From: Hydrangea macrophylla
Taxonomy: Eukaryota; Streptophyta; Magnoliopsida; Cornales; Hydrangeaceae
Length of the DNA stretch: 64,000 nucleotides
Assembly: GCA_033977485.1 (NCBI GenBank)
Contig: CM066983.1
Location: 108,281,580 to 108,345,579, forward strand
Reading direction: 5' to 3'
Each line of letters starts with the position of its first letter. Position 1 is the first letter of the stretch. A model generated the notes under the pieces. That model was given only the letters and a program-made list of their open reading frames with translations. It searched no databases and was not told where the DNA came from. Both the position numbers and the translations under genes were made by a program. Of this stretch, positions 26,874 through 38,224 are shown piece after piece.

Positions 26874-28270
26874 TGATCGGGAGAGAACAAATCCCAATTA
26901 TACGCCTTAACTCACATTTGTTAGTCGTTTTTATCTTGTTTTTATGTAATTTTACTTTATTTTCTATTTTCTAGCAGGGTTCAGAAGGAAACAGGTATAT
27001 GAGGTTAAACAAGGTGAAAAAGCAGGAAGAAAGAAGCTGAAAAAGACACTTCGCGCGCGCGACCCGCGCCCGCGAAAACCAGAAATCGCTCGCGCGATCC
27101 GCTCGCGCGAGATCCCCAGATTCGCTCGCGCGACCCGCGCGCGCGAGGTACCCAATGTCGCGCTCGCGCGACCCGCTCGCGCGATATGTGTAAAAACCGA
27201 AGTTGCGTATTTCAGTGTTCTAAAGAGTCCTGTGCAGACGAAATTACCTGAAGACGTCCAGATTGATTTTAATTGCTGTTTCAGTGCACTACGAGTTGGA
27301 GGAGACTTCTTAAAACCTTTGTACACTATATATATTTAGTTTTTAGGATTTTAAGGGGTTACACACCTTGAGAGCAATTCATCCATACATACATTCAGCA
27401 CTTTTTGAAGGCAAGAGGAAGGTTTTTAATGGCTTACATCAACTACATCTTCATGCTTTCACCTACTATGAGCAACTAAACTCCTCATCTAGGGTTTCAA
27501 TGAAACCCTAGCTATGTAAAGGGGGATTCTACTCTTCTTTATTTTAAGATTTTATGTTTATGGATAGTGATTGTATGTTGGTGGATTTTATATAATCAGA
27601 TTTTAATGTTAATAATCAAGAGTACTTTGGATCTATTCTTGTCTTAGATTTTTCCTTATACTTATTGAACTCAATAGTCCTTGATTTCTGTGATTGATAG
27701 GAATATTTACATACAATGGTGCTTATATGATTGTGATGTTTACTTCTTTTATAATCCATGCTTAGGAAAGATGAGTTATGCTACACCCTAGTTATAGGTA
27801 GATGATTTATGTGAACCGTAGATGGATTATGTTTAGATTAAACTAACGATATCTTCTTGACGATACTATTGGGCTTGTAGCTACAATAGATCATAACTAT
27901 CCAAAACATAGAACTTAGAATAAGAGGTTTAGACCCTTGATGCATAGTTAGCGGTGGATTTGTAATCCTAGGTTCCATCTCCATATATTTACATCAATCT
28001 TTAATTTTGCATTCAAGTTACTTAGATTTAGTTTTAGATCTTATTTACATAAATTCATAGTTTAATTCATAGTTTCAAATAGTAGTGATAATCAAAACCT
28101 AAATCAATTCAACTTCCAATTTTCTTATAACTACATAGATTATATTTTAGTAATTAAAGGATTAAAAGTTAACAATCTCTGTGGGTTCGACCTTTACTTT
28201 CCACACTACAAATCTTTTGAAAGTAGAGCATAAATAAGCACACTTTTATATCTTGATTCTGACGAGATCA
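26874..28270 (+). repeat. Athila 3' LTR
   Basis: Same length as the 5' LTR (1397 bp) and same TGATC..GATCA ends, offset by exactly 14881 bp throughout. No difference was noticed. The CG array is at 27052-27185 and the TATA box near 27326-27336. Confidence 0.95.
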
Positions 28271-29584
28271 CTGTCATAGCAGCTTGGTTGAATTTCAACT
28301 TGTTTTATAGAAAACTTTTCCAAAAGGAGTGGTCCCAACTCATTTTTTCCTTGAACTTCAGTGTCTTAGGGAACTTATGTATAATATGGGCCTCTAGATG
28401 TTTTGTTTTCATTTTCTAAGATTTTGTGACATTTCTGTCGACAGTACGGACTCTGTTTCTGAGTGACCTATATTTTTTATATGATTTCTCTCAATCTGTA
28501 ATAGTTATTGAGGTTTGGATTTTTGTATTGTGTTCTTAGAACACAATAAGAATGATCTCTATAAAAAAATCATGCATTGAAAATATTTCTAAGCCTACTT
28601 TTCAATTTCCACAAGATCAACTACAGCAAGCATACTTTTACTTCCATCCCTTGATTTGATGCTTATATGTACTTTAAATTAGTTCATATCCTAGGAAGTA
28701 GCCCATACCATATTTGTACATATCCCATGATGATTTTCCCCATGCATTCATTCATCTTCTAGACTTCTAAGTCACTTTAGAAAACCCATGTACACAAACA
28801 CACTACAACCTTTACACATTTTAGGATCATACATTGCATCCATGCAAGATTTGGGGCTTTTGTGACTCCTAATCTAAGAAGATTATAAGGAATGAGTTGG
28901 GTCATACATCCATGCTTTCCCTCGATCTAATCATCCTTTTTCATCCGTCCCGGGGATTGAGAGGTCTTCCTTTCTAAAAAATTAACATGCATCATTCTAG
29001 CTTGCTAAGCATGTTTTGATTTCTTTGATTATTTGTTTCAAGAATAATTCATGTCCCCTTTCTAGACTAGGAAAACTTGATTACTTGATATGTGATTAGA
29101 CGATTTTTCCTAGGTTTACTTGTATGATCTTTCACTTTGTATTGTGTGATACTTGGCTAAGATCTTATGAATGATATTTTATCTTTTGATCTTCCATTTC
29201 AAGATTCTTATGTGATGTAATATACTATCATAGTATTAATTGTCGAAGTAAACATAGTAAAAGATGATTATTTGGATGCTAATTGAGGCCCGTCGAGAGA
29301 CGGGGCGAGTTGAGGGTGTTTTAATCGTGATAAAGGCTCCTTCCTCTCTCGTACCAAAACCCGAGCCAAGTTCTTTGGTTATAAAGGGCCGGTGCCCTTT
29401 ATCCATTTGGGTGAGTCAAATTAGGTTTTTTGGTTCCTTAAAGACCAAGTGGCGAGTCTGTATCTATTTTCAACAGACCTTCTTTTCTTCAAATCAACTT
29501 TATTTCAAAACTAAAGAAAAATCAATTCCGAAACCCCAGAAATAAGAAACCGGGGGTGGGCTCATGGAGGCTGCGTGTCCACAC
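28271..29584 (+). mobile_element. Right part of the old Ty3/gypsy-type LTR, after Athila insertion
   Basis: It starts with the duplicated CTGTC and continues the LTR begun at 10861. It contains GAGACGGGGCGAGTTGAGGG, a GGCTCCTTCCTCTCTC block and GTGGCGAGTCT (29448-29458), and ends near TGTCCACA. The same block order (GGGTGTTTT..GGGCTCCTTCCTCTC..GTGGCGACTC..TCCACA) appears on the minus strand at about 61690-61930, so both belong to one LTR superfamily. I found no internal domain next to it, so it may be a solo LTR. Confidence 0.5.
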
Positions 29585-29587
29585 ACA

Positions 29588-29660
<73 letters not shown>

Positions 29661-29803
29661 CCTTTCCCCTGGCTCCAACCCTCCCCACCAGGGCCACCAC
29701 CACAGTGGCGTCTCCACCGAACAAACACCACCCTCCCACTATCTCTCGATAATATCTTCCTCCAAAAGCCCCCCCCCCCCCCTCCTCTGTGTGTGTGTGT
29801 GTG
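29579..29803. repeat. Compound microsatellites (CA)n, (CT)n, C-run, (GT)n
   Basis: (CA)n at 29579-29622 runs into (CT)n at 29621-29655. After about 110 bp come a C-run (29769-29782) and (GT)n (29788-29803). ORFs called across this are simple-repeat artefacts. Confidence 0.95.
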
Positions 29804-32577
29804 TGGTCAGGTATGATTCGAAAGCCCTAACCTTTTTTTCTTCTGATTTTTTCTTCGTCTAACACAAAATTGATCAATTTCAGAGGTATACGATGCTGCA
29901 AAAGTATCAATTTCAGAGGTTTTAACACCAAAACAGGTTCTCTATCCAAGGGTTTTAGACTTTCAATTGCTGCAAGGTATACGATGCTTATTCTCTCTAC
30001 CTCTCTATAGTTATTAAAGTAAGAATCATTGATTCATTTGGGTTGGTGATCTAATCACTAGCGGGCTCTTTGAATTTGTAGCTTAAAACTATTCGTTGTT
30101 CAAGTGAAAAGAACATAGCTTTAACAACTTCTTAGAGAGAGAGACATGCACTCTGAAGGAAAAAAAAAACGGGTTGAATATACAAATATCTGTGGAATAT
30201 CATTTGATCTAAAAATTGATATTTTAAACCCCTTTTGTTCTCTTAATTTTGTAGTTCCTATGATATTTTAAACCCCTTTTGAGTTAGTCATTGAAGAAAT
30301 AAGAAAATTGTTGGTAAATCTCCTGTGAACAATGTGTGCATGTAACTATCTAAATACGTAGAGAGCATTTTTTGCTTGCCTGAAATTTGATAGTACATGA
30401 CTATCAAATTTACACTGGCTTTTCACAACCCAAAAACTTCTCACTTGGTGTATAGTTCAACAAACTTTACGGAATGTGTATGATAAAAATTCTCCAAATT
30501 TCCATTTCATTTCTTCTATTTTTCGAACCAAAAACTTCTAAAGTCCTAGTAGAATGGTCACCTTTGGATGCATGGAATACTATAACCCCCATCATTAGAA
30601 CTTCAATTGGTTTTTACATTAAAATCAAAACAAAAGTGATTGGAAAAAAGATAATGTAAATTATAGCTGCTTAGATGTTTAATTGAATAAAAGGGTCTAA
30701 CCTCTATGATACTAAGTGATTAATAATTGTGGATTGACAATGATAGCATCCCTTTTGTATTATCATCTGACTTTATCCTATACATGTTTCTCTTGCTAGA
30801 GTTTTGAGTACCTCTTCCAGAGAAAATGTATGTTACTTCAGTTTGGATTTTCTGTTACTCAGCTTTTTAATTTATTTTTTCATGGTGTTTTCTGTGAGTA
30901 GAGTATAATATGCATTATAATAGATCTACTATTACACCCATAGATCTACTCTCTCTTTTCATAACGTTTGTTTTTAAGCTTTATGCATGAAATTTAAAAA
31001 AATTCTGGATTTTGAAAATTTTTGAACCCAGTATCTTCTTTAAATGAATTTTTTTTTGGGATTTTTTTTCCTTCTAAAGACACTTTTTTTTTTTTTGGCT
31101 CTATGTAGATGATTACTGATATATTGGATGCAAAGTTACAAAAGGGCCCTGCGATGATGATATGGACATTTTCAATCCATCTGGATCAATTATCTTGCAA
31201 AAAGGTGACCTTATCATAGTTTTTGTGACTTCAAGTCTTCAACATCTATGTACACATGTATTTGAATTAAAATTTCACACACACAAAAAAATTTGGTGAT
31301 ATGATTTGATAGAATGAGATTGGTTCCCTCTTTTTGTGCAGAACATGCATATTGTTGAAGGGTGTATTATCTATCTTTATAATGGATATTGAGGGAAGTT
31401 ATCACAAAGCGCAATGTTAATCTTTTTTTTTTGGTTACAAGGAAACACTATGCATATATGTTTAGAGTTTTTTTTTTTACTAATTTCCATTGTAGAGAAT
31501 GCACACATTTGTCATTTGTGTATAAGGGAGGGAATTTGATGTGGAACTAATTTTTTATCTGATTAATTTTGTTTTTGTATTAATTCTTCATGGGCTGAAC
31601 TAAAAAGTTATTCTAAATGAGCTTTGGATGCTTTTTATATTTTCTTTTGTGGTAAGTCCTATACTTTTTGCTGATCTATCTCTCATTTGGAGGTGAAAGC
31701 AAACAGGACTGAAGCCTGAATTAGAGCAAGCTAATTTATGGTATCAGGTATGTCTTCTTCTCTTTCCTACAATTTTTGAAGAATCAAACAATACTTTAGT
31801 TTCTGACTTTGTTTGAATTCATGAATCTGACTTTCTGACTGCGTATTCTATTTTTTTTTTCATTTTTCGAACTTACTGATACCATTGCCTATTTTTATAA
31901 TATTTTCAAAGACACTATCAATTATGCTTCAAGCCTTGGACCACAATTCTTGCATTTTTTCAAAGGCTCGATCAATTTTGAAGGATCATTCTCATAATAT
32001 ACTTTGTCAATTAATGCTATGGTTCCCAAATTTGAATACCAAATTGGTGCCCACAATTCATTATGTGGGGAGCATTGAACTTTCATTGGAAATTGTTAAC
32101 TATGTTTCAGTTGGTAAGCTCTTCATCTTCTTCAACCCTTGGAAATACGACAGTTCATTGAGCTTTAGCCTTCAGTTTATCTCAAACTTCATATGATGAA
32201 AGTTCATATTACTTCAGCTCAGTGAGCTTCACTTTGTCTCAACTAGACTTGGTTTTTGTCAAGAAAGATTTGTTGTTTTCACAACTATCAACCTTACTGT
32301 TTTACCATGGGAGCAACTTTAACTGTGATTCATCAGTTGTTGTCTTTAGCCTGGGAGCTGTTTGGCCTTTCTTCCCTAAAGTTCCGATTGAGAGGTGGAT
32401 TTAGAGAGAAGAAAGTTTTGTGTTTTATGTTTTTTTTCGCAACAATAGAAATTACATTTTCTTCGCAACATGGGACTCAAGAAACTAGATAACATTCTCA
32501 AGCTTCACAATTTGGTAATTTTAACCCCTTTCTTTTATCAACTTGGTAACTAGAATGATACCTTATGTCCTTGAGCC
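29804..32577. other. Unrecognised AT-rich sequence
   Basis: No gene can be supported. Short local duplications are present (GGTATACGATGC near 29884 and 29976; GATATTTTAAACCCCTTTTG near 30218 and 30263). Several GT..AG-like signals with T-rich tracts suggest remains of an intron-rich plant gene or a captured fragment. Short ORFs (for example 31885-32196) show no domain. Confidence 0.5.
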
Positions 32578-33077
32578 NNNNNNNNNNNNNNNNNNNNNNN
32601 NNNNNNNNNNNNNNNNNNNNNNNNNNNNNNNNNNNNNNNNNNNNNNNNNNNNNNNNNNNNNNNNNNNNNNNNNNNNNNNNNNNNNNNNNNNNNNNNNNNN
32701 NNNNNNNNNNNNNNNNNNNNNNNNNNNNNNNNNNNNNNNNNNNNNNNNNNNNNNNNNNNNNNNNNNNNNNNNNNNNNNNNNNNNNNNNNNNNNNNNNNNN
32801 NNNNNNNNNNNNNNNNNNNNNNNNNNNNNNNNNNNNNNNNNNNNNNNNNNNNNNNNNNNNNNNNNNNNNNNNNNNNNNNNNNNNNNNNNNNNNNNNNNNN
32901 NNNNNNNNNNNNNNNNNNNNNNNNNNNNNNNNNNNNNNNNNNNNNNNNNNNNNNNNNNNNNNNNNNNNNNNNNNNNNNNNNNNNNNNNNNNNNNNNNNNN
33001 NNNNNNNNNNNNNNNNNNNNNNNNNNNNNNNNNNNNNNNNNNNNNNNNNNNNNNNNNNNNNNNNNNNNNNNNNNNNN
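32578..33077. other. Assembly gap of 500 N
   Basis: Exactly 500 N, the conventional placeholder for a scaffold gap of unknown size. Translations across it are meaningless. Confidence 0.99.
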
Positions 33078-34541
33078 CTCCCTATAGCAACAACCTTGCA
33101 TGGATCAAGAAACATTGGTTTTGATAATTTTTTTGTCCTTTTGATATTTTTTCTTTTGATATTTAGACTCACAATAGAATAACTTTGTGATAACCCATGC
33201 ATTGATTGATGTCTTTTTTTTCAGTTGCAGTTGAGGAACGTGAAAGAGGTACATTGAAATATTTTGCATGCATTCATAAGCATGAGGGAAGAGAGGAGGA
33301 TTACTATTGATTCCCAAATGGAGGATATTATTTTTCTGTCATTGGATTCCCAAATGAGGGCATTGCTTGATTAGTTCTACTTAAGGTCGCTTTGACGTGG
33401 CAATACAATACGTAGTTAAGTTCATACACATATATTTTTTTTGAACAACTGATGGATTTAGTATTAGTAATACTCTCAAAGGATTTGTGTCTTCTGCTTA
33501 TATGTCAAGTTTATGATTTAATTAGTAATGGACAACTGACCACCATTGTTTCTGCTTTCGCTTCCTCACAAATGACCACTTTGGCCTTTTGTGTTTAGAA
33601 AATAAAAGTAGTTCTATTTGTCGTTAACAACCATGTGTAATTGTATCAATTGTTGAAGGCAAGTGAAGTTAGTTATTGGTTGAACGTACACATTGTTAGA
33701 ATTGGTCGGTAGTGGCTTTAGCCACGGGTTATACCTAGTGTATTTATATATACTTACATATTTGTGTTAATATTTACAATTAAGGATTGACCAAAAATAA
33801 AGAACTAATTTAATGTAGATTAAATTGACCTATCAAAAAAAAAAAAAAAGAATTGACCACTTTAATGTAAATTAAATTTGATATATTATTTATCATATAC
33901 CTTTGAATTGGAATTAAACAAGGATTGACCAATATCCTAGCATTACACTATTGACCACTTTTCATCTACACAATCTTTTCTTTTCTTGGTTAGAATTTTC
34001 ACTATACAATTACTTGATTTTGTTTTTCTAATTCATGTATATGAATTCTTACTTAACTTTTATATTTGGCTTGATTGTTTTGTGTTTGATAGCGTTTTGA
34101 CTTCAAATTAAGGAATAAGAATAGCACTTTAAGCAAATTGAAGGTTATTTTCTATTATATGCTTTTTATTTTGGTGTTATGCCTTCTCAATATGGTTCTT
34201 GGTAGAGTAGTGATATTTTGTTACAATGTGATCTAGATGTGCAAGACCAAAGTAGGATATAAATTTTTGAATCCAATGTGAATTAGTAAAATTTATTAAT
34301 GAGTAATGCTATGCTTTCCAAGTTCATATCTATAGTTCCTAACATGATATTTAAGTGATCCCACAATTTTTTTTTAGAGTGGAACCACTACCACATGTGT
34401 TGGGAACCATATTTGAAATATAAAAGTTGGGAAACAATTACTAATGCTAAGTTTTCAATTCTTTTGTCGTTATGTTGCATATATTATTTTTCTGGTCGTA
34501 TTGATATTGATAATACAAATCAAATAGTATTTTTTTTTAGA
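33078..34541. other. AT-rich sequence without a supportable gene
   Basis: It contains repeated TTGACCA(C/A)TTT/TTAATGTA-like phrases (33785-33960) and A-tracts, with no coding region. It is probably Helitron or other TE interior. Confidence 0.45.
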
Positions 34542-36787
34542 TTACTCTTATTACTCTTAATTTAATTTTTAGAAGCTTAAAAATCATCTGTTTTTGTTTG
34601 CCAGATATATATCATAATATTTATAAAGTCTAAAAAAAAACCAATAAAATTTAGGACTACACCAGAAAAGATGTATTCAATTAAAGGATAATGAGAGTAT
34701 ATATTAGTGTTTAATAACATACATTTATAAATATATGACAGTATATTCTACGACTATTGTATAAATGTGTGTGTATATATATATATATATTCAAGTTTTT
34801 TTTCCCATTTATTTGTTATATATAAAGTCGCAATAAAAGAAAGTATAGATTAACATTTTCGTTTTATTTGGGGAGAGTCATGAAGATCATAAATAAAAGA
34901 TAGATAAAAAGAAAAAAAAAAAGAAAAAGAAAAGAAATTACAACTCTTTCAGAACGAATCTAATCTTCTTCTTCTTCTTCTTCTTTTTTTTTTTCAAGTT
35001 TATTCTATACATAAATAAATGAAACAATATGGTTAAAGTCTTATTATTTATAGCAAGTGAAAAAAAAATATGAAATGCATATACATTATTGTGGGACTCA
35101 TTGCACACTATAAACTATAGACTTATGTTTTTTTTTTTTTTTTTTGAATGAGAACTTTTATTTAACGAGTAACCATATCCCTAAGAATTGGGATAGCAAT
35201 ACATGAAGGGCATTGATCAAACCAATAAAAACAGTCCTCAATAGACAAGCTATGTCTAGCTAAAGTATGAGCATCAACATTATTCTTCCTGCCTACATGC
35301 TTAAATTGAATTTCTTCAAAATCATCAACCGCTTTCTGGATATCATTGATGACATTCCCATGGATTGCAAAACACTCATCTTGAGCTTTAATATCATTGA
35401 TAACGCTTAAAGCATCAGATTCAATAATGGCTTTTTGGATCCCCATTTGCTTTAACAGGATTGTTGCCCAATGGATGGATAGAGTTTCTATCATTTCCAC
35501 CGAATAACAACCATGTTCTTTCTTAGCCAAAGCACCCACCACCTCACCCACATGATTTCGGATAACCACACCCAGCCCAGAATTAGCTCCATTGTTGGTA
35601 AAAGCACCATCACAATTTGCCTTCATGAAGCCTTCAGGTGGTGGCTCCCATTTTTCCACTGCATCATAATGCACGGCAATGGGAGCAAGAGAGCTCTCTG
35701 CTGCACAAAATTCTGCAGCAAAGCCTTCAATAATATCAGCCACTTCATGAGCCGTGTGGACCTTTCCTTCATAAACCAAACTATTACGAGCAGTCCAAAT
35801 GTACCATAAGGCATAACATGCTAAAGTCGCTCGGTTTCCAAGCATGGAATCCAGAACCAACGCCCACCAGTGTTGAAAATCCATGCATGGAATTTTAGGC
35901 AGCAAGTTCTTTGGTAACAACAATTTCCAGATCTTACGAACCCATCGGCAATCCCGGAGCGCATGTTCGATAGTTTCCGAACAGTTGTTGCATCTTGGAC
36001 ACCAATGTTCCACTTGTAATTTCCTCCTCCTTAACACAGCAAAGACTGGAAGAATACCTCTGTAAGCACGCCAAACAAAGTGACGAACCTTCGGGACCGC
36101 ATGAATGTTCCATATGGTATTCCAGATATCGTTTCTCTGATTCGACGATCCAACACCACCCAGCATTTCTTCCGACCACAAAGAGAGCAAACGATAAGCA
36201 CTCTTTACTCTTATTACTCTTAATTTAATTTTTAGAAGCTTAAAAATCATCTGTTTTTGTTTGCCAGATATATATCATAATATTTATAAAGTCTAAAAAA
36301 AAACCAATAAAATTTAGGACTACACCAGAAAAGATGTATTCAATTAAAGGATAATGAGAATATATATTAGTGTTTATAACATACATTTATAAATATATGA
36401 CAGTATATTCTACGACTATTGTATAAATGTGTGTGTATATATATATATATTCAAGTTTTTTTTTCCCATTTATTTGTTATATATAAAGTCGCAATAAAAG
36501 AAAGTATATATTAACATTTTCGTTTTATTTGGGGAGAGTCATGAAGATCATAAATAAAAGATAGATAAAAAGAAAAAGAAAAAGAAAAAGAAAAGAAATT
36601 ACAACTCTTTCAGAACGAATCTAATCTTCTTCTTCTTCTTCTTTTTTTTTTCAAGTTTATTCTATACATAAATTAATGAAACAATATGGTTAAAGTCTTA
36701 TTATTTATAGCAAGTGAAAAAAAAAATATGAAATGCATATACATTATTGTGGGACTCATTGCACACTATAAACTATAGACTTATGTT
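34542..36787. repeat. Direct repeats of about 585 bp flanking a LINE
   Basis: Copy 1 is 34542-35129 and copy 2 is 36205-36787. Both start TTACTCTTATTACTC and end ACTTATGTT. They differ only by a few substitutions and by microsatellite length (for example GAGAGTATATA versus GAGAATATATA). The truncated LINE sits exactly between them, with its poly(A) side against copy 1 and its truncated 5' side against copy 2. Confidence 0.9.
35130..36204 (-). mobile_element. 5'-truncated LINE (L1-type) with intact C-terminal ORF2
   Basis: A 362-residue minus-strand frame (35162-36250) has its first 15 or so residues read from the flanking repeat; the element proper begins at SAYRLLSLWSEEM. Residues about 55-110 form the reverse-transcriptase zinc-binding domain (KVRHFVWRAYRGILP, then CPRCNNC..EHALRDC). 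Residues about 210-345 form a plant-LINE RNase H domain (NCDGAF, VEMIE, IESDALSV and the terminal NNVDAHTLARHS), so the acidic catalytic residues are present. The upstream endonuclease and RT domains are missing. A run of T at 35128-35145 is the poly(A) tail read from the opposite strand. The open frame and the tail point to a recent, truncated target-primed insertion. Confidence 0.9.
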
Positions 36788-36871
36788 AAAGGTGATTTTT
36801 TTTAATTGAAAAATAAGCTATTTAGTTTTACTATTTTCAAAGCAAATACTATTAAAAAAAAAATTGGTTTT

Positions 36872-36908
36872 TGACTAACTCGTGCATTGCACGGGGATCA
36901 TAGCTTAG
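36872..36908 (+). mobile_element. Helitron-like 3' terminus
   Basis: CGTGCATTGCACG (36881-36893) forms a short GC hairpin, followed 11 nt later by CTTAG and then T. Plant Helitrons usually end with such a hairpin 10-12 nt before CTRR and insert before T. The CTTAG end is slightly off consensus. Its possible partner is the 5' terminus at 7342. Confidence 0.5.
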
Positions 36909-37110
36909 TATCATATGAAAGTGAGAGATGTGAGTTTGTGAGTACTCTTTTATCAACTTCACCTAGCCTAAATGTTGCTTAATGAGTTATAGCAAATTTT
37001 TTTTTTTTTTTTCACATTAGCATTAGCCATTCTCATACCACTCTGTCCCGGCATTCTCATACCACTCTGTCCCGGCCCTGCTTAAATGATTCCCCCCCCC
37101 CCCCCCCCCA

Positions 37111-37144
<34 letters not shown>

Positions 37145-38224
37145 CTTACGTATACCATCATTTATTACAAATTTTCAATGCCCTTAAAGGCACATGATGT
37201 CTAAAATATGTGTTGCATGACCACAATAAAATGTCAGCAACCCAGGTTTTAGAACTATCAAATATGAGTTAATGATTCGTGCACATAAAATGTGTACATA
37301 AAGTGTGCACATAAAGATTTAAGTCATTTATTTTTGGTGAGTCTTAATCAAATATACTAGTTGCATGTTGGAAGATTAGAAGAACATAAGTTTTACTTAA
37401 AGAATAAAAGTCTAGTGAAAAAGTTAGAACATCAATAAAAGGGTATACGAAGTAAATGAATCTCATAGTCGGGGCAAAGCTGTATCAGATGACCCATTTA
37501 CCAACTATGACGCTAACCCCGAGTTTTAATCTTGAAACACCAAATACACCTTTACTCTTAAGGGTATTCAAAACAAATTTTATTTTGTTAAAATTACATT
37601 TAGTTACCCTTAAAAGGATATTTTGTACAAAAAAGTTTAATGGTTAGATTAAATATTGGTGACAATTAACAGAATTGGTACCCTTAAAATTGAACGCAAC
37701 ATTAGAATGGTAAGGTTTTGCTGGGGACTTGATGAGTTTGGAGTCAGAGTAGAAGTTTAGCTTGGTTTGAAGGGCAAGAGATTGACAATTTTGACTAGCA
37801 ACGTACAAGGGCAAAAATAAAACCCATGGGGCATAAAAGCTTATGAAGTAGTTGAAGGGTCTCATGACATCACCCATTCTAATTAAACAATGTGCTGGTA
37901 TTCTTTATTAAACTGTTTGCCAGAAAGAGTTCATAATTGGTCCCAGTGACACTCTTTCTGTTTTATATGTCTCTTTCACAACACCAGAGAACAATGTAGA
38001 TTAAATTGGATCTCAAATACTACTATGACTAAAGCATTTAACACATTTCAAAAATAAGTTATGAATTCATCAGCTAGACATGACAGCATAACATGAACAT
38101 TAACATATTGTTATACAGATAAAGTTTCAAGACATACAATCCCTTTGAATTACAACCGAAACAAGATAGAAAATTAAGGACATAAATGGACTTCGAAAAA
38201 GGTTTACTAATGAAGTAACCTGAA
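36909..38224. other. Intergenic region and probable PAL-like 3' UTR
   Basis: A 24-bp unit (CATTCTCATACCACTCTGTC) is repeated twice at about 37028-37075, followed by a C-homopolymer (37092-37139) that may be an assembly artefact. On the minus strand an AATAAA-type signal at 37904-37909 could end the PAL-like transcript (3' UTR about 310 nt). Short ORFs here lack domains. Confidence 0.45.

Larger units (their letters stand above)
11993..28270 (+). mobile_element. Complete Athila-type Ty3/gypsy LTR retrotransposon, 16.3 kb
   Basis: Structure in order: 5' LTR (11993-13389), primer binding site (13395-13412), Gag-Pol frame (13887-19553), CG-rich palindrome array (19761-20141), putative internal promoter and intron, accessory ORF (22082-23368), second ORF (24032-24868), long 3' non-coding region, polypurine tract (26860-26873) and 3' LTR (26874-28270). 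LTRs are equal in length (1397 bp), and I saw no difference on line-by-line reading, so insertion is very recent. The 5-bp duplication CTGTC is intact. Protein sequence and the extra ORF after pol place it in the Athila group. At 16.3 kb it is longer than many Athila elements (an inference from general knowledge). The pol frame is uninterrupted, so the copy may be competent for movement. Confidence 0.95.

Noticed and set aside
29500..29862. Several overlapping ORFs on both strands
   Set aside because: They translate (CA)n/(CT)n/(GT)n microsatellites.
32498..33202. Long ORFs across the N block
   Set aside because: They are created by the 500-N gap.
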